Part shown: one piece after another, positions 47,517 through 58,763 of the stretch
Position numbering within the stretch: the stretch's first letter is position 1
Layout of the letters: each line of letters begins with the position of its first letter
NCBI RefSeq assembly: GCF_943734655.1
Contig: NC_071355.1
Coordinates: 219,977,527-220,041,526, forward strand
Length of the DNA stretch: 64,000 bases
Direction of reading: 5' to 3'
Source: Sabethes cyaneus
Taxonomy: Eukaryota > Arthropoda > Insecta > Diptera > Culicidae
The notes under the pieces: model-generated
What the model saw: only the letters and a program-made list of their open reading frames with translations
What the model was told of the DNA's origin: nothing
The model's database searches: none
Program-made: the position numbers and the translations under genes

Positions 47517-47983
47517 ACCCGGCAATAGCACTATGTTAGAAAACCCGGAGGCTCACCCCTCAACTGATAGCTTAGGGTGTCACAACCAAACTTTTATATA
47601 TTTTATATGATTTATTTTATTAGGTTCTATGTTTGAGAAATTGTATCTCCTGAAACTAGGTTTGCTCCAAAATGATGCCTTAGCGTGAGTTGTTGAAAAT
47701 TGAGTTTTAAACATCAAAAATTAAACACAAAAATTAAACAGAATGTATCAGATCTCAATGATTGTGAAAAAATAGTTAAGTACCTTGTTTCACCTACTTT
47801 AACATTTCTAAAAATATTTTTTTAAATTTTGTCCTGAAAAATTGCATTTTTTCATAAAACTCAAATGTGCGGCCCTTAAATCGCGTCAACCAATGTTGAC
47901 GTCATATAAAAGTTTTGTTGTGACACCCTAAGCTATCATTTGAGGGGTGAGCCCCCGGATTTTCTGACATAATGCTATTTTGG
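47517..47983. mobile_element. ~467 bp element with ~70 bp inverted ends
   Basis: Left end block TAGAAAACCCGG, GGCTCACCCCTCAA, TGATAGCTTAGGGTGTCACA is mirrored at 47905-47983. A duplicated piece of its tip (CTATGTCAGAAAACCCGGCA) also lies at 47051-47070, on the far side of the 47091 insertion. No coding capacity. Confidence 0.65.
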
Positions 47984-47997
47984 GACACTCTAATGTA

Positions 47998-48118
47998 TAG
48001 GGTTCGGTAGCACCATAGATGAATTCAATAGTACGGTACGATGGTATTGAATGAGGTATATACGACCATAGACGAATTAAATGATTTGGTAAGACTATTG
48101 ATAAGTATATCTCAAGGC
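47998..48118. repeat. Intron minisatellite, block 3
   Basis: Contains AGGGTTCGGTAGCACCATAG and GTACGGTACGATGGTATTGA, units of the array at 46223, with a decayed end. Confidence 0.6.
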
Positions 48119-48603
48119 ATTCCGATTCATTCAAGTTTTGCAGCAGCAATTGAATAAAGCATAGGATAAATTGGATGGTAAATTAATCCGTTCGCATTAG
48201 AGGTCAGTTTTTGATTCTTGAACAGCTTTTCGTTTTTTTACATCACTCTAAGCTTATCGATGTAGTGAAAGTTGAAAGCCCTTTAAAAGCTCATTGATGA
48301 GGCGAAACTTTGACACCATGTTGCTGTTTTTGTTCGGAAATCGCTAGTGCAACGAAATATGTGCGCAACTAAATATCTATTGACTAATTCCAGATTATAG
48401 ACTGATTGATTTTATGAACAAGGGATGATGGATATGATCAGTTAAATTCATTTTCAATTAACAATTATATTTTGCTGAAAGTTCGTTGATATATAGCGAA
48501 TCGATAAATGGAATGTAGGAAATTATAACAGTACTGGAAGCACGTACTATGTAGCGAAAGAGCCGTGTGCCAATACAGATGCATTTTAAGGCGCAATATT
48601 ATA

Positions 48604-49514
48604 CATAGGGTATTGTCGTTATCGTCGGGCCACTGTTATGGTCGGGCAATCACGATTTTACAGTTTTAGTAACTCGTGATATCTATGTTACAACCATTGT
48701 AAAACTTCTTACTGTGATAGCAAACTTTTCGGAATATTGTGAGTTTCAATCATGTATTCAAAACACCCGTACTGAATTCAGTGACTAAATCTTACAAAAA
48801 AAGTTTTCCAGGCGCCATGAACTTTTCTTCAAGAAATGGTTTATGAAATGCAATTATCGAGATAAATTTTGAAAACGTATGAAGTGTGTTGTGCTGCACA
48901 CGAAAATTATAGAAAAAATCCCCTCCAGTAAGGTGTTTAGGAAGACCAAGGTGAAATACTAGAAAAGCGCTATTTGTAAAGGTCGGGCCACTTGCGTAGT
49001 CATGGTTGGGCCACCATAATTTTAAGCGCAGAAGCACAATAATCGCTAGAGAATGTCAGTCACGTAAAATGTGATGAAATAAAGCAAAATTATTACGATA
49101 AAAACCTAGATTTTTGAGTTTTTTTCATTGTTGTTGTACACTTTGTAAAAGGTGATTGTAGTAATATTGATTTTACAAGATCGCCAGAATTTCGCATATA
49201 GGTACACTATATGTGCCGTTGTTTACGGAATTCGTTCTTTTCATGTCTCTATATAGAATTTCAATACGTATGTCTTAGATTTTTCGCGGTGGCCCAACCT
49301 GTACAACATGGCCCGACGATGATAACAAATTTTTGTCTTCACGTAAATGCCTATAACTTTTTTATTTTTCAAGCAATCAGTTCAAAACTTTCCGGAAATA
49401 TACCTTATTCTTAGACCTTTGCAACGATGTATTTAAATTTCCAAAATTCCTTTTGAAACGAATGTTATGGGTGAACTCCAAAACATGGCCGAACCACGAC
49501 GACATTCCCCTACG
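48604..49514. mobile_element. 911 bp inverted-repeat element with TCGGGCCA motifs
   Basis: Left tip TAGGGTATTGTCGTTATCGT plus CGGGCCACTGTT and right tip AACATGGCCGAACCACGACG plus ACATTCCCCTA are inverted repeats of about 32 bp with several mismatches. Further copies of the CGGGCCAC/GGCCCGAC motif occur at 48640, 48985, 49005, 49292 and 49310. No transposase is seen; frames are 65-80 codons and unrelated to known proteins. Confidence 0.6.
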
Positions 49515-49529
49515 TCAAACGGTAGCCTT

Positions 49530-49622
49530 GAATGAAATATATAGTTCGGTACGGCCATAGGTGAATTAAACGGTTCGTTACGTCTATTGATAAGTAAAAT
49601 GATTCGATACAACCATTGTTAT
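49530..49622. repeat. Intron minisatellite, block 4
   Basis: ATAGTTCGGTACGGCCATAG, CGGTTCGTTACGTCTATTGA and ATGATTCGATACAACCATTG are three half-units of the array at 46223. Confidence 0.65.
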
Positions 49623-49623
49623 G

Positions 49624-49832
49624 GTAAAATTAGCAGTCATCGATTCTGCCAGTTTCAAAAGCAGTTTTTTTTGTTTGAAACAAAAATTCTGTTATTGAAA
49701 ATATATTCGCTGTGTTCAGATTGACAAGACGAAGGCAGTATTTACATTTTTTCAAGCAGAACCCAAACAGGGCCCAAAAACTGCTTCCGAAATTGGGGTC
49801 TTCGACGAAAAGTTAATGACTGCTAATTTCAC
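49624..49832. mobile_element. 209 bp MITE inside the minisatellite
   Basis: Tips GTAAAATTAGCAGTCAT and ATGACTGCTAATTTCAC are an inverted repeat of 17 bp with one mismatch. The flanking DNA on both sides belongs to the minisatellite, so the insertion is clear. Confidence 0.6.
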
Positions 49833-49835
49833 GTT

Positions 49836-49992
49836 AAATGAACTATATGATTCGGTACAACGTACAACTATAAATGAATTAAATGATTCAGTACTATCAT
49901 TGTTGAATAAAGTATATGGTTCGGTACCACCATAGATGAATTAAATGATTCGGTAGGATCATTTTTGAATTAAGTATATGGTTCGGTACGCG
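49836..49992. repeat. Intron minisatellite, block 5
   Basis: Units such as ATATGGTTCGGTACCACCAT and TGATTCGGTAGGATCATTTT continue the array and end just before LINE-derived sequence. Confidence 0.7.
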
Positions 49993-50039
49993 CGGAACCG
50001 AAATGAATCAGGAAGTACCTACAAACGATAAATCTATCA

Positions 50040-50610
50040 ACTGAAGATCAACAGAGCCGGGTTAATGGGTGCGGACTTTATGGGACCTCGTGCTACTACG
50101 GATCAAATTTTCAAACGCCAACAAATTCTCCAGAATTATCGTAAGTACAACGGACTCGCGCATCATATTTCATCGTGCATCATCGTATCAACGCATCATC
50201 GTGGGTTTCAGGGCAGCATACGATATAGTCGAGCGCGATGAGCTATGGCAGATGATGCATGAGAACGGTTTTCCCTACTAGCTCTCGCGGCTGATCATAG
50301 TTCCTATAAAGTGAGTGCTGTGCAAGGTATGTGTTTTGGGAGCACTCTAAAATCCTTTTGTATCGTACAGAGGTTTGCGGCAATGGGATGAACCGTTCAT
50401 AATGTTATTTAGTATCGCTACTGAAGCTGTGATCCGGCGAGCTGGCATCGAAACGAGAGGAACGATCTTCAGCAAACGTAACCAGCGCCTAGGTTTCACA
50501 GGCGACCATGATATCATTATAGTTCACATATTTGGGGCCTGTGGCAACCGCCGAAAGGAATACGAGTAGGAATATTCAACACCGTATTTGAGCTGGCTCA
50601 ACGTGTTACA
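50040..50610 (+). mobile_element. Degenerate LINE reverse transcriptase fragment
   Basis: Frames give ATTDQIFKRQQILQNYRKYN, FRAAYDIVERDELWQMMHEN with the A-motif aspartate replaced (F-R-A-A-Y-D from F-K-A-A-Y-D; the upstream D is lost), then EAVIRRAGIETRGTIFSKRN and a GFTGDHDIII remnant of the F-A-D-D box. Stops and frame changes abound. A 355 bp MITE interrupts it at 50611, and LINE-like sequence resumes to about 51090. Confidence 0.6.
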
Positions 50611-50965
50611 TCCCAGCAAACAACAAATCGTATAATAATGTGTGCAAATCATCTTAAATATCGCTGAACAAACTCTAAATCGTACATAAGGCTTAATAAA
50701 GCGCACCCTAGTTTACATTTATTCGTACAAAATGATAGTAACTGATTCACATACGATTTTCGTCACAGAATTGTATAGCATTATGGAACTAATCATGTTG
50801 AGTCGAATTTCATCGTATACAAATACTTATGAATGTGAATTGTTTTCATATAGTTTGCAGTACGTAGTACGTGGTTTCGTGCATCGAATGCGATTTTTCT
50901 AGATATATATCGGTACATATATCATATTTGCTACTTTGATATACGTACGAAAATGTTTACTGGGA
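50611..50965. mobile_element. CCCAGC-ended MITE, copy B
   Basis: Tips TCCCAGCAAAC and GTTTACTGGGA are an inverted repeat with one mismatch. The interior shares CACATACGATTTTCG and ATCGTATACAAATACTTATG with copy A at 45022-45400. It is inserted in LINE-derived DNA. Confidence 0.6.
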
Positions 50966-52595
50966 TATGACTCGACCAGGTTGAAACTGACTTGCAAGTG
51001 CCGAGACGCTGGCGCTGAGTAGTCCAGGACCGAGTACTGTGGAGACAAGTTCTTTATATAGTACGAGTCAGCGGCTCTAAGGCCGGCCATGAAGGCGGAG
51101 GAGAAAGGAATTTAACTGGGATTATTTTTAATCAAATAAGTGGGTTGAGCTTATTCTATAAACTCTAAGTACGATTTATACGGCAAATTCAAATTTATAA
51201 GAGAAATAGGAAAAAAATAGTTTTCTGAAGAATCTTTTTCCATGGTTTTGGACGCAGAATTTGTTATATGAAACCTGTATTGGTCTTGCTGGCTAAATTA
51301 ATATTAATTAATATCATACTTTTAACCATGAATCACTCTAGTTATTTCATTATGAATAGCAACCAGCCTCAACGGCACTGTAGCATAACAGTAAATCATG
51401 CAAATCAGCTGGTGGAAGGTGGAAACGCCACTTGATTAACTTTCATTCGAAAGCACTCTCCCAGCCGGGCCGTGAGTTAAATGTTTGCGCTGATTGGAAC
51501 ATATTTAGCTGATAAAACCACCCGTTCGTTGATGCCGATGCGGTGCGGTGCGGTGTGGCAGATGAATAGGCACAATGTGAAAATTTGCGCAAACTGGCCC
51601 GCAATGAAAAACGTTGATCAATGCTTTTTAATCAAATTTGCGAGATAACTTTTGCCGAATGACACGCACACACACACACACGCAACGCACAACTATTGTA
51701 ACTAGGTGGAAAATGCTTTAATTGAAATTTATGTGGGTAAGTTAATTGGAAAGTAATTTACTCACCGCAAAAACGCGCCGGCTAGGAAAATTAGCGAGGC
51801 ATTTTGATTAATTTAACATTGCAGGAATGGTGCCGTAGTTCGGTTGCCGTCGGCATGGAAGCTAATCATATTATGTTGCTTTTATTTCGCTACAATACTT
51901 AACGACCTGTTAACAGGTCGTTTGTGGATTGATAATTTTACTGCCATTTTACTGAGATTTTCTGTGGACGGTCGTTAAGCGAAGATAATTTGTAGTGTGG
52001 ATCATGAATAGTGTAACCAAAGATTTTATTGCTTTTTAAAACAATATCAGACATTACTACATCGGTGCAATTTTTTCTTTTCTATTTTTCTATGGTCAAA
52101 CTTTTATATGCATCATTCTCTTTTTTGCTCTACAATAAATTTGAATGGCACCAATTATCGTAAAAATCATTTCATCCGATTGTCTGTGATACATAAATCT
52201 GTATTGTATCATCTACTGTTGTTGTTTGCGGTGGCCATAGTGTTGTAGATTTAATGTCAGCATGGGACCATAAATTCGTTTGCCATATTGGCTCTGGGGA
52301 GGTAGATAAATGCGTCGTTACAAGCATTCAGCTTCGTGTTGTGTTTGTGTGTGCGTTGAAATGAAATTAGTGTGACAATAGCCGTTTTCGCAGGGGAATA
52401 CATCATAAATTCGCACTATAAATGCTGTTCAATCCGATAGGTGGTTCCCGGGTACGCTGTCGAACCAGTTCGATTATCTGTCGAAAACCCAAATTTAATA
52501 ATGTTGTAACGCTTCTGGCACAAACCATACATAACAGGTTTTTGTTTCTGATTCCCGCTCACGGTCTCACTCTCTCCCTTTTTCTTTTTTCACAG

Positions 52596-52733
52596 GACAT
52601 TAAACTGCGCCAGATTGTGACAATGGGCTCCCAGGATACTCTGGAGGAAAAAACGGTGACCGTGTGCTACGGAGCCGACTTTGTCAATGTGAACTTTATG
52701 AACTTTTGCTGCACCCGGAAAGAGATTGCCCGG
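52596..52733 (+). CDS. Phospholipase C-beta, second PH-domain exon (Plc21C type)
   Basis: A 138 bp internal exon, 46 codons, phase 0 at both ends, following a CT-rich tract ending CACAG and followed by GTAAGT. The peptide has DIKLRQIVTMGSQDTLEEKT, then VTVCYGADFVNVNFMNFCCT and RKEIAR. PLCB1-type proteins have D-P-K-L-R directly after the A-K-x-P at the end of the previous exon, then L-E-x-x-x-x-T-V-x-Y-G-x-D-x-V-N, so this exon continues the PH domain without a gap. The next exon would start near the L/W-T-E of the EF-hand linker; no such exon was found in the remaining 11 kb, so the following intron is at least that long or an exon was missed. A longer open frame around it (52422-53093) is only intron read-through. 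Confidence 0.85.
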
Positions 52734-55700
52734 GTAAGTCGTTCGATGATTGTCTTTTTTATTACGTTCTATGGGAAATTTTTAACATCCACCGGTTGCG
52801 GAGAGAAAAAAAACAAACGGAGTGTCGAGCTAGAGCTGCAAGATAAATCATACAAAGTAGTACTGGTATTGTCCCGGGAATATTATTTGTTAGGCACGAA
52901 ATCGTTTTTTAGGTTTTTGAAACATTTCAACCAAGCTTTCCAGCAAGTATCCTTTTTAACTAGAATTTTGTTAGACAAATTGAAACCTATTTCAAGTGAA
53001 TTCACAAGACTGAAAATAAACAGACTTGTTCAAGGAAAATGTATGTCTACGCTCAAAATTATTACAATCTATTTCAGAATAAATATTTTTTGAAGAACGA
53101 TCAGCCTAGTCATCCGGGTTCAACAAGACGATTGCTTTTCTAACAATATCCTACAAGAGAAATCAAAACAATTTTGCTGTATGAAAATCCCTTTGCCTGG
53201 AAAAATTGTCGAAGCTGTTATCGAGATATTTGAGCTGTACAATTATTGAGCTGTATTTGAGCGAGATATTATAAGCTGTTATCGAGATGCCTCAGTTCGT
53301 TGTTGAGGAGTGCACGTTGCCGCCTGTCAGCATAGGTAAATGGCACTTTCGCAAGGCTGCTATAAATTTATGTAGACGCATGGTCGGCCGTATCTACTTG
53401 CCATCCACGTCCTGATTTCTCCTCTGCATCCAACGCGGGCGGGCGGCGGCGTTCCGGTTGATGGAAGATATTATCGATCTCCGTTTCCCGGGAGCTTACT
53501 TTGTGTGCTCAGGTGAAAACGCAAAATGTTACCCGATTCGACAAACCTTCGCTGAATGATTCGCTTAACAAAACTTTCCAGTCAGTTGGCGTTTGCCTCG
53601 CACTGCACCGTGCTTGTCCATATTGATTTTTTATCTTTGCTATTCATTAAAAAGTTACAATATCTTCATAAAAGATAAAAAGAGACGGTTCGATATACGG
53701 AATACGTAAAAGTCGATAATTGAAAGTAAAATTAAAACTATTTTTTCAAACAGCAAAATTTCTACAGCATATAATTTCTTCGGTAATGGATAAAAATTAT
53801 GATTCGGACTCCTGAATTATAAAAAAAATTGTGATGTGAATATAATGCTAGAACGAAAAACTGTGCCATCACTAAGCGAATCGATAGTCGAATTTTTTGC
53901 TGAGGTTTCTTTTACATACTGCTGAATCGAGCAGCGTGTTGTACGAGCTGACATTACGAAAATCTTTTCGTTATTCCTCTGGTTCATCCATAGGTACTAT
54001 TAGGATTGCTATTTGAATTGATTGCACGGCTTATGGATGTGGCGGCTTCTGCTATCATTCCCACAAAAACTGCTCCGGGAAAATGGGAACAGGAAACTCT
54101 TCTTGTAGATTTATCATTCTTTTTCTGGATTCTGTCTTGTCGTAACGATGTTTTCATGCTTCGGTCGAATGTCAGCATTGAAGACTCTTTATTTACACTA
54201 AGTGCATAATTTTTCACTGGCAATCTATGTAATGTTTCTGAACGAAAAACTGTTCCTCTTTTCAAAAGACTTAGTTGTTAGAAGACACTTCAGGAGTTTC
54301 AAATACTGTTTCGCTTCACTTGATCAGTAAAGATAACATCAGTCGGGTGTCTATTCGGATTATTTTACGTTTCCCGTTGCACTGTTAGGAGGTCCATTGG
54401 ACAACAAAGGATCTCCGTTCCACAGGCCTGTTATTGGCACGCACCAGCGAGAGCGTGCATTTCAACGTCGAGCAACCGCAATCGACATCAGATGCTACTT
54501 GCAGCTGCTTGCTGTACGGGCATGTAATTTCATATCGTACACGTGCGCGTATTTGCCTTCTCATACTGTATTGATTACCTTCTGCTCGCTTCAGCTCCAA
54601 GTGTTACTCGAAACACATCAAGCCTGTCGTCTGATCGACGTTTATTATAAACATACATTGATGGATTGGATCCGATACCGTTCACAGTTGCGCCGTATGT
54701 TTCAATAGCTACTAGAACTAGGCTCGATTTGTGGTCTAGGAGTGAATGCAACTTTCGCATGCGTGCTAACCATGTTTTACTTCGAAGTGGTAGTTTCCAT
54801 CGCGAAAAGAGAAAACCGGTGGATTATGTCCAATGATAAACCAATCGGATCGCGCTGTGAGAAAGTGCGATAATCAAATGGCGTGAAAATTGCACAGCTA
54901 ATGTAACTTGTCTCACTTCATCACATTCGAAGGTGATTCATTCAAAGTATTTGACACACTACCGTACTATGGATAGTTGCTTCCATTACATCGATTATTT
55001 CTCTTTATTTATCAGTTCATTAATACATACCGAGTACCACATACTTTTTTTGTGAGAAAATTACGAACAACTACCCAAAATTGCAAGCCCCGCTATAAGA
55101 TGCTATTAAGTTGTACAACTTAATCCTGCCGATGCTACGTCATATTTATAGCTAGCAAAAAATTGGTTTCATGCAGTTGCTTGTTCCCCATTTTTAATAT
55201 CCAATATATTGCTTATATCTAGGATATAGAAATATGCATTTTCTTCCAAAAATGGATTGCCAGTTCGTAAACAACAGACTTCACTCCGATAGAGCACGAA
55301 ACGGTTCATTCAAATTACATTATATCTCAGCAGTTCAGCTGAACGAATTTGAAGCTGCCAAGCGAGCAGTTCCGGTCCTGAGCAAATAAATTAGATCAAA
55401 CAATGTCGTAAGATTTACGATCATAAATAGCTGCATAAAATCCTTTTCAGCCAAACGTATCTATAAGCATCATTTTCTGCGAGCAAAATTTCGCTGTTTT
55501 ATGCATTCCGGCAAACACGTACGACGATTGGGATGTAGTACTTCTATCTGTAAAATAGATATATAGCTTTTGCGGAAACACAGAAAAAAACCGAAAGTTT
55601 TATAACGACGACCGACGACTACGACGACTACGAGATCGTTGTTAAAATGGGGATATTCTTTTTTTTTGTCGTTATCCTTTGTCACGTCTGACACGAACAA

Positions 55701-56280
55701 AATCGAGCATGCTGTTTCGAAAACTGGTTGGTTACAACCCGACAATCTGTGTGATCTAATATAATGGTTATAAAATTGTGTTGAACTCTAGTCGACAGTT
55801 TTGCCAGAGTATTGATACTTTAATACATGTTGCATTGCATGCCCACCAGTGATGCTTGGAGAGCAGTTATATCGTTGTGTGTGACTTGTATCAAACCATA
55901 ACGTGATTTGCCAATCCGAACAATGATTTTAAGAAGGAAGAAAGAGGTGTTTACTATGCAGTGAGTTATTTTGAATGGGTAGATACAACGGAATGTCCTG
56001 CAATCTTTGTCTTCTGTATTTCAATTTATCTTAGATTTAGAATACAAACATTCTGTAATGCAGATATGGAATTGCAGAACAGTTGCAGGCGATGTGATAA
56101 GATTTAGTGTAATCAAACCTACATATATTTACGCACACAAATTGTAGCCGTGCGATACCTATACAAGCTTGCAGTGAACAGGAAGCACTGACGTGCCAAT
56201 AGTGGGACATGCTTTCTTTTAAAATCATGAATGTCTTATTGTATTATAGATACCTCGGATATTGCTCGAGCAGTATGGAG
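52734..56280 (+). other. Start of the next intron; nothing else recognised
   Basis: Begins with GTAAGT. Only short frames, including 53984-54265 on the minus strand and 54397-54708 on the plus strand, neither like a known family. I looked for the following phospholipase exon (EF-hand region) and did not see it. Confidence 0.5.
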
Positions 56281-56284
56281 ACAA

Positions 56285-56827
56285 ACAAGTGCAGTGAACA
56301 AACACCAATTGTTGGAATCAATAAAAAAATCTTTCTTTTGATGGAAAAATATTGTTTTTAGCCCAGTTAAGTCCAAAGTTATTCACTTTTACATCGATAA
56401 AATTACGGTAAAATACCATCGAATTCTTTATCAAAAAATGTTTTTTACGGTGAAAGAAGATCAGTTTTATCCCATCAGAATTCTACTGAAAGCTGGCCTA
56501 ACAAACAAATCGTCGTATGTTCAAATCTTGACTGGGCGGTGGTGCCACTATAGAGTCCATAGAATCTTTGCATTAGCCACGTAATTTTCCTGTACTCTAA
56601 TGCTGCGAAGTCTGTCGATAAAGAACGGTCAAGTTATTAAGGACGTTTATACCCACGGCTTTGCTATTTTTGCCCACCAGAATCCGGAGATATGAACTTT
56701 TACACCTTTTCATATCGAGAAAACTGGGGTAAAATGCCCATTTTTGGCAATAATTGCTGGAAACAAAAGTGTACCGCAAACAAGCACCTCACCATAGGAA
56801 TCAACATGCTGAAAAATTCTCACTGTG
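56285..56827. mobile_element. Second copy of the 25043-type element, SINE-split
   Basis: AAAAAATCTTTCTTTTGATG, a GTAAAATACCATC block, GATCAGTTTTATCCCATCAG and ATCCGGAGATATGAACTTTT match units of 25043-25923. The right tip TTCTCACTGTG corresponds to CCCACTGTG there, and CAGTG occurs on both sides. A SINE interrupts it at 56484-56672. The left tip is decayed. Confidence 0.55.
56484..56672 (+). mobile_element. tRNA-derived SINE (9604 family) inside a DNA element
   Basis: Carries TATGTTCAAATCTTGACTGG (B box), the GCGAAGTCTGTC body and a CCCACGGCTTTGCT tail. The flanks CCATCAGAATTC (56472) and CCACCAGAATCC (56673) look like a 12 bp target duplication with two changes. The A box is decayed. Confidence 0.65.
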
Positions 56828-57260
56828 CAGTGTTTGACCGAATACACCAACGGATACTTTTACGAAAACTTTCCCGACTTGGTGCATCAGAACATTTCAT
56901 AGAATGTTTCTACTTATACGATCGTGCACTTCGTGTACGACTCAATTCATGCCTTCCTCCCCGTTCTCAAGCGATACGGGTGTACCACGAAGCAGCAATT
57001 CGGGTCCGTTACTTTTCTCGCTGTATCTTGACGACGTGACATCACTTCTGGGTGATGGTTGCAAATTGATGTACGCTGACGATCCGAAATTATTTCTAAC
57101 TTCTAGGTCTTCTAGAGTAGTTTATAATTTCGATATTGGTTTGGCGTACTGTCAAACGTCGGTGTATGAGAGACTCTTTGCTAGTGCGGCTTGCATACGT
57201 TTTGTGGCTCTTGGCAATAACGCATGTAGTTCGTTACCACATTATCAAATAACAATCAAC
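56828..57260 (+). mobile_element. Jockey/CR1-like reverse transcriptase fragment with intact YADD
   Basis: One frame gives AVFDRIHQRILLRKLSRLGA then RALRVRLNSCLPP; after a frameshift near 56950 the next gives FSSDTGVPRSSNSGPLLFSL, YLDDVTSLLGDGCKLMYADD and PKLF. The catalytic YADD box is intact, but the B-motif PQGS has become PRSS. It is truncated after about 140 codons. It begins where the inverted-repeat element ends. Confidence 0.75.
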
Positions 57261-57264
57261 TAAA

Positions 57265-58645
57265 ATGGATAACGTTTCTTAAGGTATGTACTTCAATTCA
57301 GTTTTTTTCGTTATATATACTTTTACAACGGTTAGAAAAAATCGCAGTAAACAGCGCGTGTGGACGGCAGCAAAATTTTTCGCTGTCAAAATTTTTCTTA
57401 CGGTTTGTAAAACAATATTTAATAAAACAAATTATCGGTTCCGTACGAATTGGGAAGTTGGAAATAATCAAGCAGATTAGTTGTTAAAATAATCAAACAG
57501 GTTAGTTTTTCGGCCAGCGGCAGCAGATATAGAATTAGCATGTGCCTTGAAGATAGTGACAAACAAGTTACATGTTTGGATGCAGACGGAATTACTGGAG
57601 GCAACTGTTACTGGAAGCGGTCCGAATTTTCGCTTGTGCATACGGTAGTGACTTTTGCGGTTTATGAAGTTCTGCCCCGGAGGCACCCAAAACCTAGCTT
57701 TCGAATAGGACTTTAAACTGTTTCAAGTTTAATCGAAAATGCTGTTCAGTGGCGGGATTTAATGGAATGGACGAAGAAACAAATGCCGGGGAGGTCGTTT
57801 CATAACTTCACTCGTTTATCTATTTGATTTTCCTGCATTCATATATTTTATTATTTCTAAATTTTATTCTTTTACTAAGTAATTAAAATGATGCCAGGTA
57901 GACGGAATTTTTCAATTTTCAGAGAGCGAAAAAAAGGCGCTATAACCTTGGCCTATTGCAGCCAGACTATGGTTAATGCCATAAGTTGATCCCCGAGGGT
58001 CCGGAGTATCACTTAACCTTTATTAGCAAAGATACTCCCAACGACTACAATTTGTAATCTGTAAATTAATCAATATCTTCAAGGGAAGCGTTTGGTACGG
58101 GAGGTCCACGCTTTCTTCCTTCCCCTTGATTTCAATGAGTTGAATGGAATTAAGTATCATTTTTAATTCCACTTAATTCTTTGGAATTCTCTCTGCGGTA
58201 CATGCTGCGCAGTTGGCCTGGTCGTTGACAAGAAAAATGACCGATTTAAGCAATCGGCATTTTCCAGGATGCCTTCAAGTATTGGCTGCGTTAGTGTGAG
58301 ATAAGATAAGATAAGATATATACTTTTACAACGGTTAAAGTTTCCTTCGCATATGCTAGTTTTTTCAATTAGCGCGCGCAATGAAATTGGCATTTACTTT
58401 TTGTGCCGCGAGGTGCCGTCGAATGTTATATATTTTCGTGAGCGTCAGATTGGGACAGTTCGAAGGGTGTGTAGTTTTTTTGCAACTATTTGCAACTTCA
58501 CGATAAAATGGGGATTTAGTGTTGACGCGCATTTATAGGCGAAGTCGGACGGGTGAGCTTTTGATACTTCAAACAACCTGTCCTAGTTTTTAACTTGTTT
58601 TTTTTTTGCTGTTATCGTGTTCTTTACAAATAAACCGTTGATGGT
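57265..58645. other. No gene that can be supported
   Basis: Two short copies of ATATATACTTTTACAACGGTTA occur at 57312 and 58315, so the region contains an unidentified dispersed repeat. One frame at about 57541-57715 has a C-L-E-D-x-D-x-Q-V-T-C-L-D run faintly like a decayed PHD or zinc knuckle, too weak to call. Confidence 0.35.
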
Positions 58646-58652
58646 GCAGAGC

Positions 58653-58763
58653 AAAGCCTAGGGGACAATCGTCTTTAGACACTTCCCTTCTTTATCGACA
58701 GACTTCACGAGCACAGGACAATTACGAAGCTAGTTCAACGATCCTATTGACTCTAGCAGCACC
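58653..58763 (-). mobile_element. 5'-truncated SINE (9604 family)
   Basis: GCAAAGCCTAGGGGACAATC, CTTTATCGACAGACTTC and GATCCTATTGACTCTAGCAG match the tail and body of the SINE at 9604-9826. The tRNA head is absent. Confidence 0.6.

Larger units (their letters stand above)
42510..52595 (+). other. 10.1 kb intron of the phospholipase C-beta gene
   Basis: Starts GTAAGT and ends with a long pyrimidine tract and CACAG. Both flanking exons are phase 0, so they join without frame change. The intron holds LINE fragments, a broken ~62 bp minisatellite, and at least seven inverted-repeat elements. 42510-44440 and 51090-52595 hold no repeat I could name, apart from a CA microsatellite at about 51666-51681. 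Confidence 0.8.

Noticed and set aside
52422..53093. 223-codon open frame
   Set aside because: It is read-through of a genuine exon (52596-52733) into both introns; the splice signals define the real coding part.
57541..57715. Cysteine-containing C-L-E-D...Q-V-T-C-L-D stretch, like a PHD finger of a retroelement gag
   Set aside because: Too few conserved cysteines and no surrounding domain; similarity is too faint to call.
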